A stretch of DNA of 64,000 nt, taken from NCBI GenBank assembly GCA_947471745.1, contig CANJKZ010000084.1, forward strand, positions 720,501 to 784,500. The letters are read 5' to 3'. Positions within the stretch are counted from its first letter, which is position 1. Each line of letters begins with the position of its first letter. Position numbers and translations under genes: made by a program. The notes under the pieces are model-generated. The model ran no database searches. It was not told where the DNA came from and saw only the letters and a program-made list of their open reading frames with translations. The DNA comes from Closterium sp. Naga37s-1 (lineage: Eukaryota; Streptophyta; Zygnematophyceae; Desmidiales; Closteriaceae). Shown here piece by piece: positions 8,992 through 17,406 of the stretch.

Positions 8992-11900
8992 ATGGCTGGA
9001 CCTGAGGAAAGGGGTGGCAGAGGTGCTGGTGGCAATGGAGATGCCCAAGCACAAGGCCAAGCCCGTGAGTCAGCCGTGGCGCCCGTGCAACCGACTCTTG
9101 GACCTTCTAGGGACGAACCAAGAGTGTTCGGGCTTGACAAGTTCAACGGCGACAACTTTGCTGAATGGTCCTTCAGAATGGAGAATGTGTTCGACCACTA
9201 TGACCTGCTGGAGGTGATGGAAGGAACGGAGAAGCGTCCCGAGAACGACCCGGAGAAGAGCCCGTGGGTGCGGAAGAGCGCACAAGGCTACCTCCTACTT
9301 GGGCAAGCGTTGGGGAGCAGCCAGATCCGTCACATCAAGCCATTCCAGCGTGAACCAGAGAAGGGACCAAAGGCATGGGCTGCTCTCAAGGGTGTACACG
9401 CTCCTGCAACAGCGGCGGTAGCTGTGGTGTTGGAACGGCAAATGGCGACGCTACGAATTGAGGAAGATGAACCCGTGGAAGACTGGGTGCAGAAATTCTT
9501 CGACTTGTTGACGCGGCTTGAGGGAGCTGATTTGAAATACAGTGAGCTCCAGAAGAAGACCAAGTTGCTGGCCCTACTCCCCGAGTCGTGGTCCTCACTC
9601 ATCAACAACTTGAACCGTGACCTGCCCCGTCTCTCGCTTGAAGACGTGAAACGCGCAATCCTACAAGAGGACTTCCGCCGCCGTGAGTTGGCGAGTGCGG
9701 ATGGCGCTGGGGCAGCAAGCGTCGGCCATGGATATGGCCGAGGAAGAGGCAGAGGACGAGGGGGAGGAAGGTTTGGTGGCAGCAACTTCAGTGGAGGCCG
9801 CGGGAGTGGCGGTTACGGCAGCGACGACAAGAGCTACGGGCGCGGTCGCGGCCGATTCGATGGCGAGTGCCATTATTGTCATAAGACCGGACACATGTGG
9901 CGCGATTGCTACAAGCTCCCTGATGGTTGGACCCCTGCTCAAGACCAAGAGGGTAGAGGAGCAGGTGGAGGGAGAGGAAGAGGCCGTGGAGGCCGTGGAG
10001 GCCGTGGCGGCCGTGGTGGCGGAGCTGCAAACATGAAGAGCGGAGACAACGACAAGGACCCGTGCGACGATCGGTACCCGGGTCTATTCTACTTCGTGTC
10101 GACGCAAGTACCAGCTGGTCCAGAGAAGGATGAAGGCTTTGAGGAGCCAGCAGCTGTGGGGAAGGTGACCCTACACCCCCTGGACTATTGGGTGATCGAT
10201 AGTGGCGCTACCTATAGCATGACACCTCGCCCGGACTTGCTCACCGAACTCGAGCCGTCACCGGTGAAGCATGTCACATCGGCTTTGGGGCAGCGAGCAG
10301 AGGTGAAAGGCATGGGCAAGGCCATGTTCAAGGGTGCTGATGGGAAGATGGTGGGCCTCAAGAACGTGCTTTGGGTGCCCAGCCTTGCTGCGAACCTGAT
10401 TTCCGTGCGGCGATTGGCAAAGGCCGGCATGGACACGAACTCGAAGGGAGCCAAGACCTACACCGCAAGGCTTGGCGAGCGGATTCTATGGGACCTTCAT
10501 GAGGATAGGGACGTCTACAATGAGATGTGGCAGATCCCTGTGGTCCCCATGCCTAAGGAGAGGCAAGTGGCAGCAAGTGTCAGCACCAAGGGTGAAGCGG
10601 TTGGTAGCGGAGATGGTGCGATTGGTCGCGCTAAGGAGAACGAGTCCAAGAAGAGCAATCTTGGAGGGACCAGCAAGCTCGGTGAACCTAAGGAGAGAGG
10701 TGCAGCAGCCAAGGAGCAGCACAAGGGTGAGGAGAACCCCGAGGCAGCAGCGGAGGAGGAGTACGGAGAGAGCATGTGGGGCGCTATTGCGAGTGCGGCA
10801 TTCTCCAATCCGACTTCGGCTACGGGGGAGTGTGATTGGCTTACCTTGCATCGGCGCATGGGGCATGTGGCCCTGCCTATCTTGCAGCAGCTAGTGAAGA
10901 ATGAGATGGTTGCTGGCATACGTGTGAAGGGGGAGCCTGATGAGGTGCTTGGCTGCCCGACGTGCATTCAAGCCAAGTTCACCCGGTTTCCGTTCCCTAG
11001 TTCGGAGGCAACGGCAAAGGCACTACTTGATGAGGTGGTGATGGACGTGGTGGGCCCCCTGAAGCTTGGAGCTGCTGGAGCTGAGTATTTTCTCACCATT
11101 GTCGACGTCTACACCCGCATGACTTGGGTGTATGTGCTGGCCAAGAAGAGCGACGTGGCTGAAACGTTGAAGACGGATTGGTTCCCGATGGTGGAGCGGC
11201 AACAAGACCGTCTAGTCAAGTCAATCCGCACCGATCGAGGGGGAGAGTTCCTGAGCAAGGAGTTTGGGTTGTGGCTGAAGAAGAATGGTATTCGGCACTC
11301 CCTCACCATGCCATACTCCCCTGCAATGAACGGCATCGCCGAGCGAGCGAACCGCACAATCACGGAGGCGGCACGCGGGTTGCTCATTGAAGCCGGGCTA
11401 CCCGACTATTTCTGGCCTGATGCGGTGCGGAGCGCGTGTGTGGCCAAGAACAGAGCCTTGACTCATGTGGGAGCAGATAAATGGGTGCCCTATGTGGAGT
11501 GGCTAGGAAGGAAGCCAAAGGTGGATATGCTTCGGGTGTTCGGGTGCATGTGCATGGCGCTCGTGCCTAAGCATCTTCGGCACAACAAGCTTGGTGCCAA
11601 GGCGGTGTGGGCTGTGCACTTGGGCATGGCTCAAAACAGCAAGGGATGGCTTCTTTGGGACCCATTCACCAAGAAGTTCTTGGTGAGCAGGGACTGCAAG
11701 TTCATGGAGAACTTCATGTACAAGGATTGGAAGGCGGAGAATGAGGCGAAGATAGGCGTGCGGTTTGGGGAGGTGAAGAGTTCCGGTTTGGAGCATGTGG
11801 AGCTGCCTTTGGAGCTGAGCAGCGGCAGCACAACCACGAGGCAATCCTCCCTCGTGAATGGGGGAGAGGAGGCCAATGATGCAGAGGAAGAAGAGGAGGA

Positions 11901-13770
11901 GGTGCAGCAAGTGAGCGAGCGTGCACCGTCACTCCCTTCCCGTACTACGAGTGCTCCACGGATTCGAGCCACACCGCAGCAACGCCAAGGCCTTCAAGTC
12001 CCTGCAGCTGAGGAGGAAGGAAGGGGGAAGAGGAGAGTTCAACCCCCTAATAGGCTGACCTATGATGCGCCGGAAAAGCAGGGCAAGACAGCCCTGGCCG
12101 GAGCGGCAATGATGGTCGGAGACGACGAGGAGAGTGACTGCGAGGAGTGTGCCTTCGCGTTCTTCTCTCCGGTGGAGATGCCGGGAGAACCAGCAACTCT
12201 CAAGGAGGCTTTGGAGAGTAGTGATGCTGAGGAGTGGAAGAAGGCCATGGAGAGTGAGCTGAAGAGCATCGAGGAGAATGACACGTTTGAATTGGTGGAG
12301 CTACCGGAGGGGCGTACGGCGATAACGTCCAAGTGGCTCTTCAAAATCAAGTCGGATGCCGACGGCAAGATCGAGCGCTACAAGTCTAGGCTTGTAGCCA
12401 AGGGGTACCAGCAGAAGGAGAAGGTGGACTTCAAGGAGCTGTTTGCCCCTGTGGTGAAGCCGACGACGCTGCGAACCCTATTCGCGGGAGCCGCCATCAA
12501 AGGATGGGTAGTAAAGCAAATGGACATCGTAACGGCATTCCTTAACGGCATCCTTGAGGAGGAGATTTTTATGGCGCAGCCAGAGGGGTTTGATGATGGT
12601 AGTGGCAGAGTGTGGAAGCTGAAGAAGGCCCTCTATGGGCTGAAGCAGGCCCCTAGGCAATGGTACATAAAGCTGCGCGAAGTGTTGGAGGGGATCGGCT
12701 TCACTCCCTCAACGGCCGATCACTCCTTGTTCATGCTTGGCGAGGGGGAGCAGAGGAGTTTCATGGTGGTTTATGTGGATGACATCCTCATTTTCTCACC
12801 CTCTTCTGACCTTGTGAAGGAGGTGATGCTGAAGCTTCAAGACAAGTTCAAGTGCAAGGCCCTTGGTGACGTGAGCTTCTACCTTGGGCTCCACATCGAA
12901 CGAGATGTGGAGAAGCGGTGCATGCGGGTGCATCAACGAAAGTACCTGGAGGCATTGGCTGCCAAATTTGGGCAGAGTGAAGGCCATGTGGCTACACCCT
13001 TTCCCTCTGGGTTCAAGTGTGTGAAGGGACCAGAGGAGGAGAGCGTTGGTGAAGAGGAGAGGCGCCGATTTCACTCGTTGGTGGGCAGCCTCATGTATGC
13101 GGCGGTAAACACCCGACCGGACATCGCGTTTGCTACCGGGCAGCTGGCTAGGGTTGTGCAATGCCCTAATGAGGAGCAGGTAGCAGCTGGAATGAGGGTG
13201 GCCAAGTATCTTGGCCAAACACCAACCGTTGGGCTGCAATACTCGGCGGCGGCACAAAGGCGCCAAAAGGGCGCGGATGGTGTTGAACCCGGGCGTTTGT
13301 TCCTCACCGCCTACTCGGATGCTTCATATGCATCAGAACCAGAGGACATGACAAGTGTGGGAGGCTTCATATGCTGTGTTGGTGGAGGCCCAACTGCTTG
13401 GGAGAGCAAGAAGCAGGTTGACCAAGCTTTGAGCTCGGTGGAGTCCGAGTACATGGCACTCTTCCGTGCCGTACGGGAGATTGTGTGGCAGCGGCGTTTG
13501 TTGGCTGAATTGGGGGAGGAGCAGCAAGGACCTACCCCACTGTACTGTGACAGCCAGGGTGCCATTGCTCTTGCTAAGAACCCTGTGTTGCATGGACTCA
13601 CGAAGCACATGAGGGTGAAGTGGCATTGGACGAGGAGCATGGTAACCGCGGGTGAAGTTGAGTTGCGCTACGTGAAGACCACGGGGCAGCCGGCTGACAT
13701 GATGACCAAGAGGCTGGTGGAGCAGCAGCATTGGAAGTGTTGCAAGCTGGCTGGGATGGATCTGAACTGA
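8992..13770 (+). CDS. gag-pol: B1 Gag-Pol polyprotein, Ty1/copia
   Basis: One uninterrupted frame of 1592 residues encodes all functions for copia retrotransposition. I chose the ATG at 8992 (MAGPEERGG), the first ATG after the PBS. In order: the gag capsid domain (FNGDNFAEWSF, about residues 45-250), an Arg/Gly-rich stretch, a CCHC knuckle CHYCHKTGHMWRDC (about 305), protease with VIDSGATYSM (about 400), the integrase HHCC arm (LHRRMGH, CPTCIQ), and the D,D,E core (VMDVVGPL, RTDRGGEF, NGIAERAN). An acidic linker follows, then RT with MVVYVDDILIF and RNase H with YSDASYAS, SSVESEYMAL, YCDSQGA and ADMMTKRL. All key residues I looked for are present, so this copy could be autonomous. Confidence 0.96.
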   Translation: MAGPEERGGRGAGGNGDAQAQGQARESAVAPVQPTLGPSRDEPRVFGLDKFNGDNFAEWSFRMENVFDHYDLLEVMEGTEKRPENDPEKSPWVRKSAQGYLLLGQALGSSQIRHIKPFQREPEKGPKAWAALKGVHAPATAAVAVVLERQMATLRIEEDEPVEDWVQKFFDLLTRLEGADLKYSELQKKTKLLALLPESWSSLINNLNRDLPRLSLEDVKRAILQEDFRRRELASADGAGAASVGHGYGRGRGRGRGGGRFGGSNFSGGRGSGGYGSDDKSYGRGRGRFDGECHYCHKTGHMWRDCYKLPDGWTPAQDQEGRGAGGGRGRGRGGRGGRGGRGGGAANMKSGDNDKDPCDDRYPGLFYFVSTQVPAGPEKDEGFEEPAAVGKVTLHPLDYWVIDSGATYSMTPRPDLLTELEPSPVKHVTSALGQRAEVKGMGKAMFKGADGKMVGLKNVLWVPSLAANLISVRRLAKAGMDTNSKGAKTYTARLGERILWDLHEDRDVYNEMWQIPVVPMPKERQVAASVSTKGEAVGSGDGAIGRAKENESKKSNLGGTSKLGEPKERGAAAKEQHKGEENPEAAAEEEYGESMWGAIASAAFSNPTSATGECDWLTLHRRMGHVALPILQQLVKNEMVAGIRVKGEPDEVLGCPTCIQAKFTRFPFPSSEATAKALLDEVVMDVVGPLKLGAAGAEYFLTIVDVYTRMTWVYVLAKKSDVAETLKTDWFPMVERQQDRLVKSIRTDRGGEFLSKEFGLWLKKNGIRHSLTMPYSPAMNGIAERANRTITEAARGLLIEAGLPDYFWPDAVRSACVAKNRALTHVGADKWVPYVEWLGRKPKVDMLRVFGCMCMALVPKHLRHNKLGAKAVWAVHLGMAQNSKGWLLWDPFTKKFLVSRDCKFMENFMYKDWKAENEAKIGVRFGEVKSSGLEHVELPLELSSGSTTTRQSSLVNGGEEANDAEEEEEEVQQVSERAPSLPSRTTSAPRIRATPQQRQGLQVPAAEEEGRGKRRVQPPNRLTYDAPEKQGKTALAGAAMMVGDDEESDCEECAFAFFSPVEMPGEPATLKEALESSDAEEWKKAMESELKSIEENDTFELVELPEGRTAITSKWLFKIKSDADGKIERYKSRLVAKGYQQKEKVDFKELFAPVVKPTTLRTLFAGAAIKGWVVKQMDIVTAFLNGILEEEIFMAQPEGFDDGSGRVWKLKKALYGLKQAPRQWYIKLREVLEGIGFTPSTADHSLFMLGEGEQRSFMVVYVDDILIFSPSSDLVKEVMLKLQDKFKCKALGDVSFYLGLHIERDVEKRCMRVHQRKYLEALAAKFGQSEGHVATPFPSGFKCVKGPEEESVGEEERRRFHSLVGSLMYAAVNTRPDIAFATGQLARVVQCPNEEQVAAGMRVAKYLGQTPTVGLQYSAAAQRRQKGADGVEPGRLFLTAYSDASYASEPEDMTSVGGFICCVGGGPTAWESKKQVDQALSSVESEYMALFRAVREIVWQRRLLAELGEEQQGPTPLYCDSQGAIALAKNPVLHGLTKHMRVKWHWTRSMVTAGEVELRYVKTTGQPADMMTKRLVEQQHWKCCKLAGMDLN

Positions 13771-13800
13771 GAGAGCAACATATCCTAAGGCCAACAATCC

Positions 13801-13811
13801 GAGGGGGAGTT
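13801..13811 (+). promoter_or_regulatory. B1 polypurine tract
   Basis: GAGGGGGAGTT lies immediately before the 3' LTR start at 13812, the expected plus-strand primer site. The same sequence, inverted, flanks the B2 LTR at 60740-60750. Confidence 0.85.
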
Positions 13812-14629
13812 TGTTGGTGCAACCCTACGGTTTGCAATCGGCTTGTTGTCCGTGTGCGTGAATGTGTGTGTGTATGGAATGGTATGAGGGCATGGGATAA
13901 TATATTTCATGCTTATAATTGTGTGTGAATGTTGAGTCATGATGTCGAGTGTGTGTGTCGAGTCAATAGCGAGTTATCGCTAGACGCGTGTTACGCGGTC
14001 GTTTGTGTCTCGCGCGCGGTTTCTATTTTGTCGTGCGCGGTTTCTATTTTGTCCTGTGTCGAACGTTCGGCGTGTCGCAGGTGTGTGCAGCAGACCCATC
14101 AAGAACTCAAGGATGAGTTTGTGATGAAGAGCCCGAGCCTTGGTGTCAAGCCTCAAGTGATTTCGAAGCTTGCCAAAAGGGTACACCTCAAGATATTGAA
14201 GATAGTTACATTACTTTGTGTAGTGTAACATTTCACTTGGTGTAGGCCCTAGTGAAGGGTAGTTTCGAGACCCTTCGTGGTTGGGGACAGTGTGGCACTG
14301 TTCCACATCACTGTACCTCGGCTCTTGGGGTTTGTTAGGAGCTGGGAGTCATTCCCAACTCGTAACTCTTCCTATCTTGTGTTCTAAGACTATAGTGGCT
14401 GCCATAGTACCGTTCGTTCAAACCAACGCTGTGTCGTCAATTCTTTATCAAATCGTGCAATCTAAATTGCTAATTGTAGACGACGTGAAGACGCTCCAGA
14501 TCCAATTTGAATCAAGTCATTTGCAGCTGTGAGCAGAACGCTATCAACGTTTGAAGCCGCTGTGCAGAAATCCGTCTGTGCTCTCTATCTTTCGTTTTAG
14601 GCACATTCAAGCCTATTGTGACTATAACA
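13812..14629 (+). repeat. B1 3' LTR
   Basis: An 818-bp partner of the 5' LTR, with the same TGTTGG start and ATAACA end. The TA-rich run is two bases shorter (ATAATATATTTC). It ends one base before the GCTAC target duplication. Confidence 0.95.
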
Positions 14630-14634
14630 GCTAC

Positions 14635-15154
14635 GTGGCTCCCGGTAGGCACCGAAATGTGCACTGGGATGCTGCGAAGAGGGTGTTGCGCTACTTGTGC
14701 AGTACGTCAGGCATGGGGCTCGTGCTTGGAGGACAGGCTCGAGTTGTCCTCACTGGTCACGCAGACGCTTCTTAGGTTGACGACTTGGCTACGCAGCGGT
14801 CGTCACAGGGTTACACCTTCGGTCTTGGCTCCGGTTCTGTCTCTTGGCGGTCTACCCGCTCTTCTTCTGTTCTCAGCTCCAGTTGTGAGGCTGAGATCTA
14901 CGCTGGGGCTATGGCTGCACAGGAGTTACGCTGGCTCACCTACCTGCTGACCGACTTGGGAGAGGCGCCTCGTTCTCCTCCAGTTCTGTACGTCGACAAC
15001 AAGGCAACGCTACTTCCTTGCTCAAGAGTTGCAGCAGCGTGGTCAGCTTCGTCTTGCTTACGTGGCCTCTCAGGCACTTCAGCCTTGTGATCATCAGCGT
15101 TTCTGTACTGTTCTAGGCCTTTTACCTACTGTGCCTCACTTGCATACTTCTTGA
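14635..15154 (+). pseudogene. A1 RT C-terminus and RNase H
   Basis: Continuation of A1 pol beyond B1: YVAPGRHRNVHWDAAKRVL, then LTGHADAS, SSCEAEIYAGAMAAQEL and LYVDNKA. Breaks: TAG at 14773 replacing Trp, and two deletions compared with A2, one removing the segment after VDNKA and one removing the ADVFTKAL motif. RNase H is therefore non-functional. The remaining stop lies at 15152-15154. Confidence 0.85.
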
Positions 15155-15383
15155 CTCTGCTTGTACTGTACTCTCTATACATATACCTGCATGCTTACAC
15201 TTGCTAGGTTGTGTTCACTGTATTGTTTGTTCTCCTTTATATAACTCTGCATGTGAACTGGCCTTGTGGCCATTTGCTTGTGCTCAGACTGCGTGGTGAC
15301 TTTGTGATCCACCCTGAGCTTGCTTTGCCTTTCTTGACTAGTCTTGTGACCTCTTGTTCTCCCCCACTTTGCCTATGGGGGTG
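15155..15383 (+). other. A1 3' untranslated region and polypurine tract
   Basis: Non-coding sequence conserved between A copies, with CTTGTGATCCACCCTGAGC-like and CCCACTTTGCC blocks. It ends in CTATGGGGGTG, the polypurine tract, just before the 3' LTR. The same 3' region is shared with the non-autonomous element E. Confidence 0.8.
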
Positions 15384-15514
15384 TGTCAAACTTATATGCT
15401 ATTGTCTATCTAGGCTGTAGTGGGCTAGTTCATATAGGGTACAACACTTTTAGGTTTCCTACTTGTACCCACCTGCTTGCTAGTTCAGTCATTCATTCTT
15501 TCACTATTCTGATA
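15384..15514 (+). repeat. A1 3' LTR
   Basis: A 131-bp LTR from TGTCAAACTT to ATTCTGATA. The last trinucleotide is ATA, not the ACA seen in the 5' copy, probably a point mutation. CTGCT follows as target duplication. Confidence 0.92.
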
Positions 15515-15519
15515 CTGCT

Positions 15520-15731
15520 TGCTGGTGTTGCTCGTAGAAGGACATGAAGGAGAAGAATTTCTCCATCATATTTGGGTCGGAGCCCGCTGCTTGATTCCCG
15601 GGAGTTTTGGTTGACTCCGCAGCTGGTCTTGTTACTGTGCCTTCTTTTGTCTGTACGCCAGAGGTTGGAGGTGGAGTAGGAGTAGTGGCGAGAGACCCGT
15701 TGGAGTAGCTTCTCTCCTTCTGTGTTGCCAT
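15520..15731 (-). pseudogene. Element C gag N-terminus
   Basis: The ATG at 15731 gives MATQKERSYSNGS followed by a Thr/Pro-rich stretch and MMEKFFSFMSFYEQHQQ. The frame then runs into A1. With A1 removed it continues into the Gln/Asn-rich minus-strand sequence from 711 downward. Upstream lie the C PBS and LTR, in the normal order for a minus-strand copia element. Confidence 0.7.
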
Positions 15732-15777
15732 GTCTTGTGTTGTCGTAGGAGTTTTTGAAATCGATCTTGCCTTGTTT

Positions 15778-15789
15778 GCTCTCATACCA
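15778..15789 (-). promoter_or_regulatory. Element C primer-binding site
   Basis: On the minus strand it reads TGGTATGAGAGC, one base different from the canonical TGGTATCAGAGC, directly after the LTR end CCCAACA. Element D has the identical variant. Confidence 0.75.
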
Positions 15790-16234
15790 TGTTGGGCTGA
15801 GAAAATAGTCCTTAAGATCTTTCAAGGCTAAGATCTCTTGTTGAAGTAGGAATGTTGTAGTTTGTGGAAGCGGAAAATATCAGAGTTGCTGAACCACCTT
15901 GTACTGATGTGTGAGAACAAGATAAGTTGATAATAGCAAAGACATACAACGCTTTTATACGATTACAAAGGAATATGAAAAGTTATACTTTAACTGTTTT
16001 CTGCTGTTGCGGTTCGATACAGTGCCGACTCGGGTAACTGCTCAGTATCGAGTCAGTTATGTGTCCTTACTGTCGCACTGTACTTTTCGTCAAGTCAAAG
16101 GTCAGCGACCTTTGACCTTCGCGTAACCTCCAACTGCTGCTTTTGTTGACTCGTGTGTTGCTTCGCTGTAGTCTGCTCTGTTTCGTGTCGATACTTCGAT
16201 ACTTCAGAAGCGTTTAAGTTACTTGTTTCCAACA
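15790..16234 (-). repeat. Element C 5' LTR
   Basis: 445 bp bounded by TGTTGG and CCAACA, a 6-bp terminal inverted repeat. On the minus strand the LTR precedes the PBS and gag. It is AT-richer than surrounding elements. The other LTR lies outside the window. Confidence 0.78.
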
Positions 16235-16279
16235 CTGCTGACTTGACAGTCGCTTCGTGAGGAAGTCAGCTGCCATGCC
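16235..16279 (-). pseudogene. Element D RNase H C-terminus remnant
   Basis: Minus-strand translation gives GMAADFLTKRLSSQ, the conserved copia C-terminal motif ADxxTKxL. It sits between C's LTR and the 5' LTR of A2. The D pol frame on the far side of A2 stops about 100-120 residues before this motif is expected, so I read it as the remaining tail of D, cut by insertion of C and A2 plus a deletion. Joining it to D is inference. Confidence 0.6.
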
Positions 16280-16408
16280 TGTCAAACTTATATGCTATAA
16301 TCTGTTTAGGCTGTAGTGGGGTAGTTTGTATAGGGTACAACACTTTTAGGTTTCCATATGTACCCACCTGCTTTCTAGTTCAGTCATTCATTCGCTCACA
16401 TTCTAACA
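16280..16408 (+). repeat. A2 5' LTR
   Basis: 129 bp starting TGTCAAACTTATATGC and ending ATTCTAACA. It contains the family CTGTAGTGGGGTAG block. Confidence 0.9.
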
Positions 16409-16465
16409 TGGTATTCTGAGCAGGTTCCCTAGTGGGAACGTTTTTTTTTTTTAAGGGCCCACCAC
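16409..16465 (+). promoter_or_regulatory. A2 variant primer-binding site and GGGCCCACCAC block
   Basis: TGGTATTCTGAGC replaces the usual TGGTATCAGAGC directly after the LTR; A6 has the same variant. A GGTTCCC...GGGAACG inverted repeat follows, then a T run and GGGCCCACCAC at 16455-16465. Confidence 0.65.
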
Positions 16466-16991
16466 AACCTTTTTTTTTTCCTGCCCTGCTCGAAGCGCGC
16501 ATCGCGCCCTGCCCATCGTGGCCCCTTTGGCATCCGTCACGGCCCCTGCTGGGCGCGACCCCTACTGCCTATCGCGGCCCCCACTGCCGTCGCGACCCCG
16601 CCTGCCGTCGCGGCCCCTACTGCCGACGCGGCCCCTACTACTGTCGCGGACCTAGCCTGTCGCGGCCCCTACTGCTGGCGCGCCCCCCTGCTGACGCGGC
16701 CCCTGCTGACGCGGCCCCCTGCTGACGCGGCCCCTGCTGGCGCGGCCCCTGCCGACGCGGCCCCCTGCAGGCACGGCCCCTGCTGACGCGGCCCCTGCTG
16801 ACGCGGCCCCACTGCTGACGCGGCCCCCTGCTGTCGCGGCCCCCTGCCGTCACCACCCCTACTGGCGCGGCCCCTGCTGTCACGGCCCGGCCCTGCTGAC
16901 GCAGCCCCTGCTGACGCGACCCCCTGCTGGTGCGGCCCCTGCTGGCGCAACCCCTGCTGGCGCGGCCCCTGCTGACGCGGCCCCTGCTGTC

Positions 16992-17023
<32 letters not shown>

Positions 17024-17406
17024 CTGCTGTCGCGGCCCCTGCCGTTGCCGCCTCTACTGGCGCGGCCCCTTCTGTCGCGGCCCCTGCTGACGCGGCCTCT
17101 GCTTGCGCGCCCTCAGCTGTCGCGGCCCGTGCTGTCGCGGCCCGGCCCTGCACCCGCCCCTGGTAAGCACCCGCGCCGCCCTGCTGCGCCGCGCCGCCGG
17201 TTGCCGAGCCGCGCCGCCCAGCCGAGCCGCGCCGCCCAGCTGAGCCGCGCCGACTAGCCGAGCCGCGCAGCCCACTGAGCCGCACCGCTCTCCCGAGCCG
17301 CGCCGCCCTACCGAGCCGCGCCGCCCTACTGAGCCGCACTGCCCTGCACTGCCCTACTCCCTCTGCTTCTACTGCTGCTAATGCTGCTACTGCTTGTACT
17401 GCTGCT
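16466..17406 (+). repeat. A2 5' leader tandem repeats with a 30-base C run
   Basis: Many 15- to 18-bp units of the type GCGGCCCCTGCTGACGC, with an uninterrupted C run at about 16995-17024, then CCGAGCCGCGCCGCC units and a CTG/CTA microsatellite before the gag ATG at 17407. I see no coding sequence. Confidence 0.8.

Larger units (their letters stand above)
8138..14629 (+). mobile_element. Family B copia element B1, complete and intact
   Basis: LTRs at 8138-8957 and 13812-14629 start TGTTGG and end ATAACA. GCTAC is duplicated at 8133-8137 and 14630-14634, and excising B1 restores the A1 RT reading (CACGCTAC then GTGGCTCCC). PBS, a single gag-pol ORF and a polypurine tract are all present. By eye the LTRs differ at about nine bases plus one 2-bp indel in some 818 bp, about 1 percent, so the insertion is fairly young. 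Confidence 0.96.
717..15514 (+). mobile_element. Family A copia element A1, full length, carrying two nested insertions
   Basis: The 5' LTR starts at 717 with TGTCAAACTT and the 3' LTR is 15384-15514. A CTGCT target-site duplication flanks the element at 712-716 and 15515-15519, and removing A1 rejoins the gag of element C. Internal order is PBS, GC-rich leader, gag, protease, integrase, Gly/Ala linker, RT, RNase H, polypurine tract. A miniature LTR element and its array interrupt the 5' LTR, and B1 interrupts the RT/RNase H region. Many nonsense codons and frameshifts make A1 non-autonomous. It is among the oldest A copies here. Confidence 0.93.
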
